Part shown: piece after piece, positions 1 to 10,900 of the stretch
Layout: each line of letters starts with the position of its first letter
Position numbering within the stretch: position 1 is the stretch's first letter
Assembly (NCBI RefSeq): GCF_001625215.2
Contig: NC_030381.2
Coordinates: forward strand, 50,677,214-50,741,213
Direction of reading: 5' to 3'
DNA from: Daucus carota subsp. sativus
Lineage: Eukaryota; Streptophyta; Magnoliopsida; Apiales; Apiaceae
DNA: 64,000 bases
The notes under the pieces: model-generated
The model's database searches: none
The model's input: the letters and a program-made list of their open reading frames with translations, nothing else
What the model was told of the DNA's origin: nothing
Translations under genes and position numbers: made by a program

Positions 1-342
1 TGACATTCACTGCAAATCTGTAACTGTTCGACAAATATAATCATTATAAGGATTTGGTAAAAATTATGAACAAGGGGAATATATGATTGGAGGGTGAGAT
101 TTTGAGAGATTATTTATTTTTCATATGTCAATCCATGTTTTAGCTAAAAGTTTTAGTTGAAATTTGCTCTTAAAATATATATACATCTTGCCTTCCAAAT
201 CCAACCCTAGCAAATTTCGGTAATCATATTACTAAGTACCGACTTCATTTTACTTTTTAAAGACATAATTGCTAAATGCAATTCAAAATTGCTTAATGCA
301 GTTCGTCCAAATTACTACTTAATCCTTGTACAGTATGATGGT

Positions 343-454
343 ATGCATGGATGTCAGCATTAATTGCTCACATCATTTTCATTCATGTGCACGGAGACAT
401 GCATGGATGTCAGCATTAATTGCTCACATCATTTTCATTCATGTGCACGGAGAC
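343..454. repeat. Tandem duplication, 2 x 56 bp
   Basis: Two identical 56-bp units (343-398 and 399-454), each beginning ATGCATGGATGTCAG and ending GGAGAC. They lie in the left inverted arm of the surrounding element; the right arm has a single copy, so the duplication came after the element formed. Confidence 0.9.
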
Positions 455-1237
455 CTGTATTCATTGGAAGTTGGAACCATTCGTTCTCGCTGTACCTAAA
501 AAAAAAATATTCACATGATGCGTATTGAACTTTTTAATTTATTCATTTTTATTTTTATTGATAATTTTGTAAGAGTAAATGAAGTTTCATTCTTTACTTT
601 TGGTTATACGAGGTGTTAATTTTTGGTCTAATAATAAAGGCATTATGTTAATTATCTTTTTATGAATCATCATTAGTTACATGTATTTACCAAGAAACAA
701 TTTTTTTTATTTATATAATCAAATCTCATAAGTGAAATAATTCAAAATATAATATAAAATATACAAAGAGTATGAAAGATGAATATGAAAATAAATTTAA
801 GGACTTACATTGTCTATATTCATAATATTAGATTAGATGAATCGTTTAAAATATCTATAATTTTTAATTAAAAATGTATTTTTGTATTTGTGATAAGTCA
901 TTTTTTAAAAAATAATGTATAGATTATGATGTATAGTACTGAATACTTCATCCCAAATTAGATGAGCTAGTTGACTTTGGGCACATAACTATAACTTAAG
1001 ATGCATTGACCGTCTAGTTCCCAAATTTATTTTTTTAATTTTTAGTTTATAAACGAAAATTTCATATTTAAATTTTTATTTGCAACAATAAAATTTTAAA
1101 AAATAAGTAATGTAGCTATGCGGTCAATGGACTTTAAGGCACGTGCCTAAAGTCAACGAGTTCATCTAATTTGAGATGAAGGAATATTTGTTTGGTATTT
1201 TTTTGACAGAATTTGTTTGGTACTTTTAATAATATAT

Positions 1238-1289
1238 ATTTTATTAAAATATTTTTTGCAAATATTTTATTAAAATATTTTTTGCAAAT
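1238..1289. repeat. Tandem duplication, 2 x 26 bp, AT-rich
   Basis: Two adjacent 26-bp copies of ATTTTATTAAAATATT followed by TTTTGCAAAT. They lie in the interior of the long-inverted-repeat element. No function is suggested. Confidence 0.8.
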
Positions 1290-1579
1290 ATTTGTTGTTA
1301 TTAGCGCAGTCCTTAATGTACAAATTTCAGAAGACAAATTACCTTTTTAAAAAACAGGACTTGGAATTTATTATAATATCATGTAAATTAATGAAAATTT
1401 TAATCTTTTTCATATAAAACTATAAAAATTATATATTGTGAAATGGAGGTATATTTAACATTTTAATCTAATATTAATTTTGGGAAATGACTTGTCACAA
1501 ATAGAGAAAATGCCCAAAATCTCGTAATTTGATAACTGAAATGCCCGAAATATCAATTAGCGGGATTACTGTCTTTTTT

Positions 1580-2040
1580 ACCCATTCAAGCACGCATACT
1601 TGAAATGCGTGTATGAGAATTCATAAACATGCGAAACTATCCTGTGTTATATAAATTCAGTCATCTACTCACTCTCTTTCTCTCAAGGCTTCTCGGGAGT
1701 GAGTCTTACAGTGCATACAGAGCACTTTGCTTCACCTATTTTCCTTCCAAAAGTTTAAAGATGATGACATAAGAAAATCTTAAAATGAGGCATCATGTAC
1801 GCATCTCACGTGTGCGCTTGCAAGTTGCAAGTGGTGTGTGTAGTAACCTGCGGTACAACACGCGCATGAGCCACATGCGTGTGTGCACTTGCGCATCTGA
1901 AGTATGCGTGCACAGTCATTGTGTATGTATTCCAAGTCCATGTGTGTTTAATCCAAGTCCATGTTGGTACACGCATTCCTTGTGTGCGTGTTTGAATAGG
2001 TATTTTGGGCACGTTCTGAACATATAGTTATTTTGGGCAC
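1580..2040. other. CpG/CACGTG-rich interior segment of the left-edge element, no gene
   Basis: This part of the element interior is much richer in CG dinucleotides than its AT-rich surroundings, with many GCGTGT and GCACGC motifs. Reading frames on both strands are low-complexity, rich in His, Thr, Cys and Val, with no recognisable domain. A short inverted match (TGCCCAAAAT near 1512, ATTTTGGGCA near 2000) flanks it, so it may be a captured fragment or a smaller nested insertion. The call is open. Confidence 0.35.
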
Positions 2041-2674
2041 CAGTACATGAAAAGTTGTTAGTTAGGGCTTTCACCCTCACAAATACAAAATTGAAGTTTT
2101 AATCAAAAATTTATAGCTATTTTAAACTATTTACCTATGTAATATACCTAAAATGAAGCTAATGTCAATTCATAAAAAGTAATTAAAAATAGTACATTTT
2201 TTATTAGACTAAAAATTAAAATTTCATATAACCAAACGTAAGGAATGGAACTTAATTTACTTTTACAAATTATCAATAAAAATAAAAATGAATAAAAAAA
2301 ATACACATAATAAGAATATGTTTTTAATATAACAATGGTACGAGAACAAATGTCTTTCAAATAAACAAAATGAAAACGGTCTACGCGAATCAGAACGGGG
2401 TGAGTAAATGCTCACATTAATGCTACTCAGTACTCATGTACATGTATACCATCACACATGGATTAAACAGTAATTTAGCAACAGAAGTATTGAATTTGTT
2501 TATATTGATTATTGACGTAACCGCACTGGACAGGTGATAATTGATATCAAAAGCAATGAAAGAGGGAGTCGCAATTTATTTTGTTTTTTTTTGCAAGAAT
2601 TTAAAAATAGAATATCACCAATTCCACAGGATATGACATTTGATGAAGCCATTCTGCGGAGTGATAACACCAGT

Positions 2675-3161
2675 TCATCCATAATTAAGGCGGAATATGT
2701 CATTTTGAATGTAAAAGCTCCCCTCTACGGTCGGAATCAAATGAAACATCTGCAATAAAAACCATAAAAATTGTTCATACCAAAGGAATCAATCTTGTTT
2801 TAGCACATTGTAAGAACACTTAAAGTTAAAAAAAGAAGCTGCATATTTATAAAGATACCTGACTAAATCGTAGAGGATAGTCTTGTCCTGGCAACTGGAG
2901 GCTGCCACTAACAAAGACCATGATACCTCCCGGAAAAGAAGACGGTTGAGTATCGATGGTGCTAATGGCATGCTGGCATTGGCCTAATGGCAACTGATTA
3001 AGCTTGTTACATATCTCCTCATTCCCCTCTAATCTCTGACCTTCAAAGCTCAGTATGGAACTAGGTTGGTACAGGGAAGATAGTGAGGGCCTATCGTTGT
3101 CGAATAGATGGTAGTAATGATCAACAAATGCCTTCCCTACTAATTCAACTTGCTCCTCCAT
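2675..3161 (-). CDS. NTF2: Nuclear transport factor 2 (NTF2), 2 exons
   Basis: NTF2 carries Ran-GDP back into the nucleus by binding FxFG nucleoporins. Exon 1 is 3161-2859 (101 codons) and exon 2 is 2749-2675, joined in phase 0 over a 109-bp GT-AG intron. The product is 125 aa, the usual length for plant NTF2. Residues 1-30 (MEEQVELVGKAFVDHYYHLF) form the first helix of the cone fold. The C-terminal exon reads MFHLIPTVEGSFYIQNDIFR then LNYG and a stop, the diagnostic NTF2 ending. The start is the first ATG of exon 1, and a TATA-like site lies 115-122 bp upstream. Confusion with NTF2-like domains of other proteins is unlikely because the protein is short and ends right after the domain. Confidence 0.93.
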
Positions 3162-3275
3162 CTCTTCTAATCGCTCTAGTCCTCTCTCACTATATATATT
3201 ACTTGTGTGAAAGTTGTATTCCTTCCTGATCTAGCACGGCAGAAGGAGAAGTGGGAATTGTTGTAAAAGGGAGCG

Positions 3276-3283
3276 TATTTATA
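3276..3283 (-). promoter_or_regulatory. TATA box candidate for NTF2
   Basis: TATAAATA on the minus strand, 115-122 bp upstream of the NTF2 start codon, a spacing that leaves a leader of about 85 nt. Confidence 0.5.
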
Positions 3284-3323
3284 AGCTAAAGTGGTGGAGT
3301 AAGGTGTGAGAAAAGGCAAAAAG

Positions 3324-3595
3324 ATGAGGGGAATATGTATTATGGAATCAGGCCTTGCTGCATTACAACGCAGAGATGCTGAATGGATTAAATCACATCT
3401 GGAACGCCTTCTTTCGGTCATTAAGAACAATTCTTTCCAAGACAACACAAAAAGGTTGACGAATACACAACTTATCACCTAAATATTTTGATCCAGGGAA
3501 AAGCAGAAGTTCTGGCTGACCAATTACAATTGAAGGAAGGCATTTACGAAAGCTTTTTGATAGAAGGACCTGGTGCACAAGTACTTAAAAGATAA
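3324..3595 (+). other. Coding-like remnant upstream of NTF2, unidentified
   Basis: Two adjacent stretches read like protein, not random AT-rich sequence. Frame 1 from ATG 3324 (second ATG 3342) gives MESGLAALQRRDAEWIKSHL and continues to a stop at 3483. In another frame, 3497-3595 gives GKAEVLADQLQLKEGIYESF and continues to a TAA. A CAG precedes the second block like a splice acceptor, but the gap is too short for a normal intron and the phases do not join. I do not recognise the protein. It may be a small gene with an odd structure, a fragment of a displaced gene, or chance. Confidence 0.25.
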
Positions 3596-3599
3596 TTAA

Positions 3600-4640
3600 G
3601 GTTTATAATATCTGAGTTGATTCCTGTCTCCTTGTTTCTATTGTTGGTCCAAACTCAAACTCCGAACCATCTCACCCCCACTTACAAATTTACGTTAATA
3701 TCATATCATGATAAAAAAAAAATTAAACAAAAGAGATTAGTACATGATTGGTTTAAACATTATAAGCTCAACTGATAAAATTTTAATCCCCTGGACTCTG
3801 GAAAGTGGGAAAAAACACTGCAATAGCCAACAGAGTCCAAAGAGACGCACCAAAAATATGCAAAGAAACAAAGGCAGTCCCCTGTTACATCCCAGAATAG
3901 CAGGAGGATTTAGTACGACGCACGATTTGACATTTTTTCACCTATCTAAATTTACAAAATCGTAGAAGTGTCCCCAGAAATTTTGAAGATATTGTGCGTT
4001 TTCCAAAAATCTGTCTGGTGTCCCTCTAAGATTCTAATCCTAGATCCACCTGTGCTAAACAACATATCTAGACCTGATAGATAAATAGAGTTGATTAGCC
4101 CCATGGTGAAGAATAATACCATCATGAGATTGTAGTTAACCAAATCTGTAACTTGTTATGGACTGATTCTCGGTTCATTATGCTACTATCAAAGGTGGAC
4201 TATAATTTATAGAGTCGATACCTAGATATGAAGGTGCTTCCAAATGTCTCTAATGTGGTGATTCATCCCATTATGATTAAAAATTAGTAACAAACTTCAG
4301 TGTTGTAACTTACGCTATGATCTGCCCCTCTCTGGCTCGTTGATCTCAACTCATGTTTGGCAAAATTTATAAACCTGGGAACACAGATTTCAATACCAAA
4401 TATCAGTTACTACGCTACAACCAGACCTGACTTCCTTTACAAATGACATTGAAGAGAAGATGATCTACCAATTCAAGATTGTTTTGACGCACCTCTAGCA
4501 ACAAAGGCATTACAAGCACTACACGTCTATTTCCAGTATGATTGGCGAGTAAATTTGAAAGTAGGGGCCGTATTTTACACCGGATATAAAAGTGACCAAA
4601 TTTTCAAACCCACAAATTAGTGACTGGTTTTAATTTTTAT
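3600..4640. other. Intergenic DNA, nothing recognised
   Basis: No conserved coding frame, RNA gene or clear terminal repeats seen. The longest open frames (about 60-75 codons) have no domain signature. Confidence 0.5.
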
Positions 4641-4644
4641 GTTT

Positions 4645-4832
4645 TTAAATAACGGATTTTCTAGTATGTGTAATTATTGGCCTACGCTAACAACCAGTGG
4701 ATAGAGGATTTGTGCCCGCTAAAATCTCATTAATAATCATGGCCTCTTGCATTCACAAAAATCATGACCAATAAAAATCACCACTTCAACAAAAAAATAG
4801 TTGTTAGTGTGTGTCCATGGACACGCCTAGAA
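4645..4832. mobile_element. Probable short inverted-repeat element, related to the one near 19.1 kb
   Basis: The right end contains GTTAGTGTGTGTCCATGGAC, close to the terminal arms of the palindromic element at 19006-19203 (TCTAATGTGTGCTCATGGAC on its complementary strand). The left end has TTTTCTAGTATGTG in the opposite sense. The arms are degenerate, so the boundaries are approximate. Confidence 0.35.
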
Positions 4833-4849
4833 ATACCCTTAAAATAATA

Positions 4850-5091
4850 CTCCCTCCGTCCCTGGATAGTATACATTCGGGAAAGAGTACGCGGCACATA
4901 TTTTAATGCTCTCGTAAAGTATAGTTGTGTAATTTATTTCTAAGATTTTTTTCCTGAATTAAAATTTGGATGTTATATTATTTTTTAAAAAAATCTTAAA
5001 AATAAGTAACAGGAGTATATTTTATAAGAATATTGAAATGCTTGTCGAGCAGTTGAAAAAAAACTTATTGAATTAAATAGGACAGAGGGAA
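4850..5091. mobile_element. Stowaway-type MITE (Tc1/mariner, non-autonomous)
   Basis: Terminal repeats CTCCCTCCGTCCC at the left and GGACAGAGGGA at the right are inverted and flanked by TA on both sides (4848-4849, 5092-5093). The element is 242 bp, AT-rich and palindromic in tendency. This terminus and the TA target are the hallmarks of plant Stowaway elements. Confidence 0.8.
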
Positions 5092-5601
5092 TACTGTTTA
5101 TTAATATTTTGCTAATTTTTTTACAAAAGATGTTAGGTTTTATTTTTAGCTTTTAAGATGACTAATAACTGATTCTGAGGTTGCAAATTAGCACGAACCA
5201 TTTTTTTTAAACACAAAAGTTAACTCTCGTCATTAGTTTATGATTTTAATTTTTTTGACTACTTTTTAAAAATTTGTTGAAAACAAAACAATCACCCCTT
5301 ACAATTTACTCATTAATAATAGTATATGTTAATAATATTCATGTTTCATCCGCAATGGATGAGTTACAAATTTCATGCACAATACGATCAGTCGATCACA
5401 AATGCATGTATAGTGAGCACATATGTTTGATTGCTTTGTTGTTTTTTTGTCACAAGTGACAGATCTATTTTGTTTTCAAAGAAAGTGATGATTTACTAGT
5501 CTTAAAATTTACTAAACAGGAAAGAATCGGTTTTAATTTTTAGTGATACCGGAGCAAACTATTCAGCCACAGTGTTCATTTGCTTTTGGCATATAAGAGT
5601 A

Positions 5602-5999
5602 TTTTTAATATAAAAATTCTTTAATAAAAATAATCAATTATTTATAGTATTAAATTGTAATTAACGCTTGTTGGCTCTAACTTAACTTTTGTATATACAT
5701 ATACATATAAAAAATTTCCATAAATATAATTAGTGAGCTTATATCTATTTCTTATGGAATATTTATTTTAATATATCTAAGTATTAATGTCAGTATTTTA
5801 TTTTTAATATAAAAATTCTTTAATAAAAATAATCAATTATTTATAGTATTAAATTGTAATTAATGCTTGTTGGCTCTAACTTAACTTTTGTATATACATA
5901 TACATATAAAAAATTTCCATAGATATAATTAGTGAGCTTATATCTATTTCTTATGGAATATTTATTTTAATATATCTAAGTATTAATGTCAGTATTTTA
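5602..5999. repeat. Tandem duplication, 2 x 199 bp
   Basis: Units 5602-5800 and 5801-5999 are nearly identical, differing at a few single bases (for example AACGCTT against AATGCTT). AT-rich, no coding potential. Confidence 0.9.
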
Positions 6000-6969
6000 C
6001 AATTCAGAGGTTAAATATTTGTATCATATTTTTATATCATATATTTTTTTATAAAGAGTATGATTAATTCTTTTGTTTATTTTACTAACAAAAAATATAG
6101 AATCCTTTTTTAATGTTATTTGTTCTAACAAGAAAAGATCAATACTGAATTATGAATATTTTAGTATTTGTGTGTCTAATCAAAGTTCTCGCTTTGGTTA
6201 GACATTATAATTTTACATAATTGTCTAATATTCTTTATAAGTTCTATTATTCTTATTGTCAAATAATATATTATATTTTTTTTGTAAAGACGTATATGTC
6301 ATTATCGGATTTAAATTTCTTACATAATATATACTTTTTTATCTAAATTATCATTCTTATGTTTATCTTTGCTTATTTTGATTTTCAGAATCATGGAAAG
6401 AGATTTATGGGTTTTCTTATTCAGACTTTAAAGTCTTATTATCTAAACGTCCGGAGATATCTTGCGTATCTTTGGGTTAGATGATAAACTTTGATGGATG
6501 AAAGAAATTTCTGTTGCGGCTTATTGGATCGATGATACAACTCATTTACGAGAATGTAGACCCTGACGACAAAAAAACAAAAAAAAAATAATATGTATAT
6601 ATAAGCCAACATTGCACGGAGGTACTCCTTATATAGAGTTAGATAGTATACCATTGTAAATCATCAATTTTATTATAAATTTCATTATAAAATACATATA
6701 AAACGTGATTCTAATATACCATAACATATTTTTTTAAAGTAATTTAACATTTAAAATTTGATGAAATAGTATATTTTTGAAACTCATTCTACAACGGAAT
6801 AATTCTGGATGATTATTATTATGTTATAGAATCATGTTGAGATATTGCATAATTTTAGATGATTTTTGGAATAAAAAAAATTGCATAAATTCGTTTTCAG
6901 TTTAATAATCAAACTTTGTAATTATATTCTATAAAAAAATATACTAGATACATATATCGTGTATATATT

Positions 6970-7010
<41 letters not shown>

Positions 7011-7914
7011 GTATATATTTTACAAAAATTTCTAACTTGACATTCTGCTTACCGAGTATAATTTTAGTCAACATTTGATGATATGATATTGTGTTATAAA
7101 TATCAAAACATAGACATGCAAGAAATTCATTATCATATTAAAATCAAAGCTTAAGAATACGAAAAATATTTCAAATGAAAATTTAAGAATACAAAAAATA
7201 TATCAAATGAATATTTAAGAATGCGGAAAACATATCAAAACCATGTAATTTTTTTTTGATATAAATACCTAATAATAAATTTTTTATATGCTAAATTTTG
7301 TTGCTTGCACAACAATACTAAATACAGTCTACCTACTTAATCAATATTATTATTATTATTATTGTAAAAATAGGGTCAGAAATAGTCTCTAACCTATCAA
7401 TTTAGAATTTATCGATTTTTTTTGTTGAATAAAGAATTTTTAAAATCAGAATGAAATTAATAAATTTATAAAATATTTTTTAAATAATAAAAACTTAATA
7501 GAAGATTTTTAAATAAATCAAGAAATTTTAGATTATCGATTATTATTAAGAAATTATTAATGACGAAAATCAGTCTTATTATCTGTAAAATTGGTGTAAT
7601 AAAATTGAGAATTGACTAGTATAGAGCTAGCTACCAATCGAGAAACATCCGAATAAGAAAACGGCGTCGTACTAGTCATCTTCTCGGCTTCTCCGTATCA
7701 ACTACGTCATAATAAAAAAAATAGTAAACCCCAAACACCAGGAATAACAAGTATTCAAATTCAATCACTTGATCTGTACATATATACAATACATACATTT
7801 TTGATTAAATCTCCCAGGAGATCTCTCTCCCTTAAACCCTAATTAAATGTAAAAAATTGTATATTAAACCTATAGATACACCTATACATACATATATAAG
7901 CCCTAATTGAGACA
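6000..7914. other. AT-rich intergenic DNA and 5' region of PLA I
   Basis: Mostly AT-rich non-coding DNA with a long AT dinucleotide run (about 6976-7005) and a short ATT run (about 7346-7362). The last 250 bp becomes more mixed and holds CCCTAATTAA-type leader sequence just before the PLA I start. No gene was seen. Confidence 0.5.
6976..7005. repeat. (AT)n microsatellite
   Basis: About 15 uninterrupted AT repeats followed by ATACATATGTATAT. Likely polymorphic in length. Confidence 0.85.
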
Positions 7915-10900
7915 ATGTCTTGGGGATTAGGGTGGAAAAGAGCCACAGAGACGTTCCATTTGTCACTATACTACGGGACTGAAGATACATTAGAGGATTA
8001 TAGTCCTTCGTCGTCGTCAAGATCTTCGTCGGATTCGTCGATTTCGTCGAGTCCTGATCAATTAGCGTTTCAATTGCAGCAGCAATCGGGGAATCCGTTT
8101 GATCTAGGGTTTCGGATTGATTTGGAATGGAATGCGGGGGATGATGAGGATCAGGTGGCGTTGCGGTTGCAATCGCAGGTGATGGTGGCGTTGCCGGCTC
8201 CGCAGGATAGTGTGGAGCTGGAGTTTAGGGTGGAGGAGGGGAATGTGGGGGTGGATATGAAGGTTGTCAAGAGGAGGGAGCCGTTGAGGGCGGTCACGAT
8301 GGGGAGGGTGGGAGGGTGGAGTCATGCGAGTGATGGGATGGGGGTTTTGATTAGGTTGTTGAGGAGTAATTTTTCGAATAGTGGGGGGCCGGGGAGTCCG
8401 GTAGGGGCGGGGGATGGTGGGGGTGGATGCGCGGACCATTGGAAGAACGTTACGCTTGTTAGTCTATGTGGATGTGGTTTGGCGGTAAGGATTTGAGAAG
8501 TGTGAATTGTTTTTGCTGTTTAGATTTTGCTACTTTTGTATTCATGGTGCTTGTTTTTTTGCAAGTGAAATGAGTATGTACATGTGAATGTATGCATTCC
8601 CTTAGTTGAGGTTTGGCAGTGAGGATTTAGAATCATGGGTTTGTTTTTGATGTTATTGTGTTCACAGTGTTTCTATCATTTCAAGTGAAATGAGTGTGTG
8701 TGTGTGTATGCATTTCTATGCTTGAATCTGGTGGTAATGATTGAACTTTTCTTCACTAGGGTTCATTGTTTGTATTTTAAATTGATTGAGATTTGTAGTT
8801 GGGCTTAATCGTCAAGATGGTATGTTTGGATAGTAGAATTTTATTTCAAATAACGGATTTAGACCTGTTTGCATTCTCAATAGAGTTTACATGGAATTTA
8901 ATATAAGCACAAGTTTAATAATGTCAGATACTACTAATTTCATTTTCTTTACATGTGTCATGTAAATAATGTTTAACGTATTCGGTGCTATTATAATATT
9001 GATCTCAACGTACCACCCTGATACAGGCTCTTCCAGTAGAAATAACTCGATTGCCACATCTTGAGAAGCTATACCTTGATAATAATAAGCTATCTGTTTT
9101 GCCACCGTATCTGGGGGAGCTGAAAGACTTGAAGGTCCTTACTGTTGACTACAACATGTTGGCTTCAGTGCCTGGTGAGTTTGAACTTGGATTTAATATT
9201 CTGAAGTTTTGCTGAATAAAGTATATTAGGGAAGTCTCTAGTGAACAAACATAGTGCTTGTTTGGTTACCAATAGGAAAATAATTCCTATGTAATTTGAA
9301 ATCACCATGGAAATTATAATAAATGGGAAGTTAAAATTTGTGTTTGGTTGATAAATAGGTTTTAACTTCTTACAGGAAGTGTAAGTTACCAAGGGGGGTC
9401 TAGGTGAGTAGCTTTCCATGATTTGTGGGTATTTAAAAGTTCCAAGGAATTTACACTTCCCCAACCAATGTCAACCAAACAATTTCATCAAATACTACTT
9501 CCTAAGTATCTAGATGTCAACCAAACAAGCACATAGATTGCTCTACTGCAAGACTAGACTGCACAGGAAACTCACTTTTCTTCTGTTGCTTTTTCTTTCA
9601 TGAACAGTTGAGTTGAGAAAATGTGTTGCACTGGTGGAGTTGTCATTGGAACACAACAAACTGGTCAGGCCTCTTCTTGATTTTAGGTAAATTTATCTTT
9701 GATATGTGTGATTTAGTTTCTTACCACGAATTCGGTTTATATGAGTCTTTAATGTATAACTATGCTCAATAATAGGGTTATGGCTGAGTTGCGTATCCTA
9801 AGGCTATTTGGCAACCCACTTGAATTTCTCCCTGAAATCTTACCATTGCATAAACTACATCACCTATCTCTTGCAAATATTAGAATTGTAGCAGATGACA
9901 ATCTAAGGGCCGTTACTGTGCAAATAGAGGTATTAAACTTTTTTATAATATTTTTAACTTATTAGAGGGCTTGATCTTTTTCTGAGTAATCACTACTTTA
10001 TTGTTTGTTGATGCAGACGGAGAATAGCTCATACTTTGTTGCATCTCGACATAAACTTAGTGCCTTCTTCTCTCTTATATTTCGATTTTCTTCTTGTCAC
10101 CACCCTTTACTAGCATCTGCCCTGGCGAAAATAATGCAAGATGAGGGAAACCGGGTAGTTGTTAGTAAAGATGAGAATGCAGTGCGGCAGCTTATCAGTA
10201 TGATAAGTAGTGACAATCAACATGTGGTATGTAAGTTTTTAGTGTTAGCATTTCTTTTGCTGTTTATCTTAGTTTGGTTTACTGTAACTATTTTACATTG
10301 TCGCAGATTGAACAAGCATGTTCAGCTCTTTCATCTCTTGCCTCGGATATTACAGTGGCAATGCAGTTGATGAAATCTGACATCATGAAACCCATTGAAA
10401 GAGTACTAAGGTCTGCTGGTTCTGAAGATCTAATCTCTGTACTGCAAATTGTTGTCCAGTTAGCTTTTGCCTCTGATAGTGTGTCTCAAAAGATGTTGAC
10501 CAAGGACTCGTTGAAATCATTGAAACTGTTATGTGCCCATAAAAATCAAGAGGCGAGCTTTCTTCCTTTGAAGGGGTGAATGTATGTTTAATACTTTTTC
10601 TCTATTTCATGTTTATTCAAGATTGAAGGCCCTATGTGTTTAGGTACAAAGGCTGGCATTATTAGCAGTTGGGAATTTAGCTTTCTGTTTAGAAAATCGC
10701 TCTACTCTTGCCACTTCCGAAAGTTTGAGAGAACTTCTTTTGCGACTAACAAGTTCATCTGTGCCACGTGTGAGTAAAGCTGCAGCTCGTGCTTTGGCGA
10801 TCCTTGGTTGGTTTCTTTAACAATAATATAGTAATAGTAACATTTAAAATGTTTTTCATTTTAATATTTTTGTCAATTTATTCTAGGGGAAAATGAGAGT

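Larger units (their letters stand above)
309..2476. mobile_element. Long-terminal-inverted-repeat DNA element (Mutator-like or foldback), non-autonomous
   Basis: The segments 309-682 and about 2155-2476 are inverted copies of each other. Blocks that match on opposite strands include the outer AAATTACT(A/G)(C/T)TTAATCC, the GATGGTAT(G/A)CATG region, and a long stretch around 540-625 against 2220-2300. The left arm is 374 bp and the right about 322 bp; the difference is almost exactly a 56-bp tandem duplication inside the left arm. The interior of about 1.5 kb has no credible coding sequence. Inverted repeats of this length are typical of Mutator-like elements, and also of foldback elements. 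I could not see a clear 9-bp target duplication, so the superfamily and exact ends are inferred. No transposase is present, so any movement would need one supplied elsewhere. Confidence 0.6.

Noticed and set aside
8104-8439. 111-codon frame on the minus strand
   Set aside because: Antisense to PLA I exon 1; His/Pro-rich shadow.
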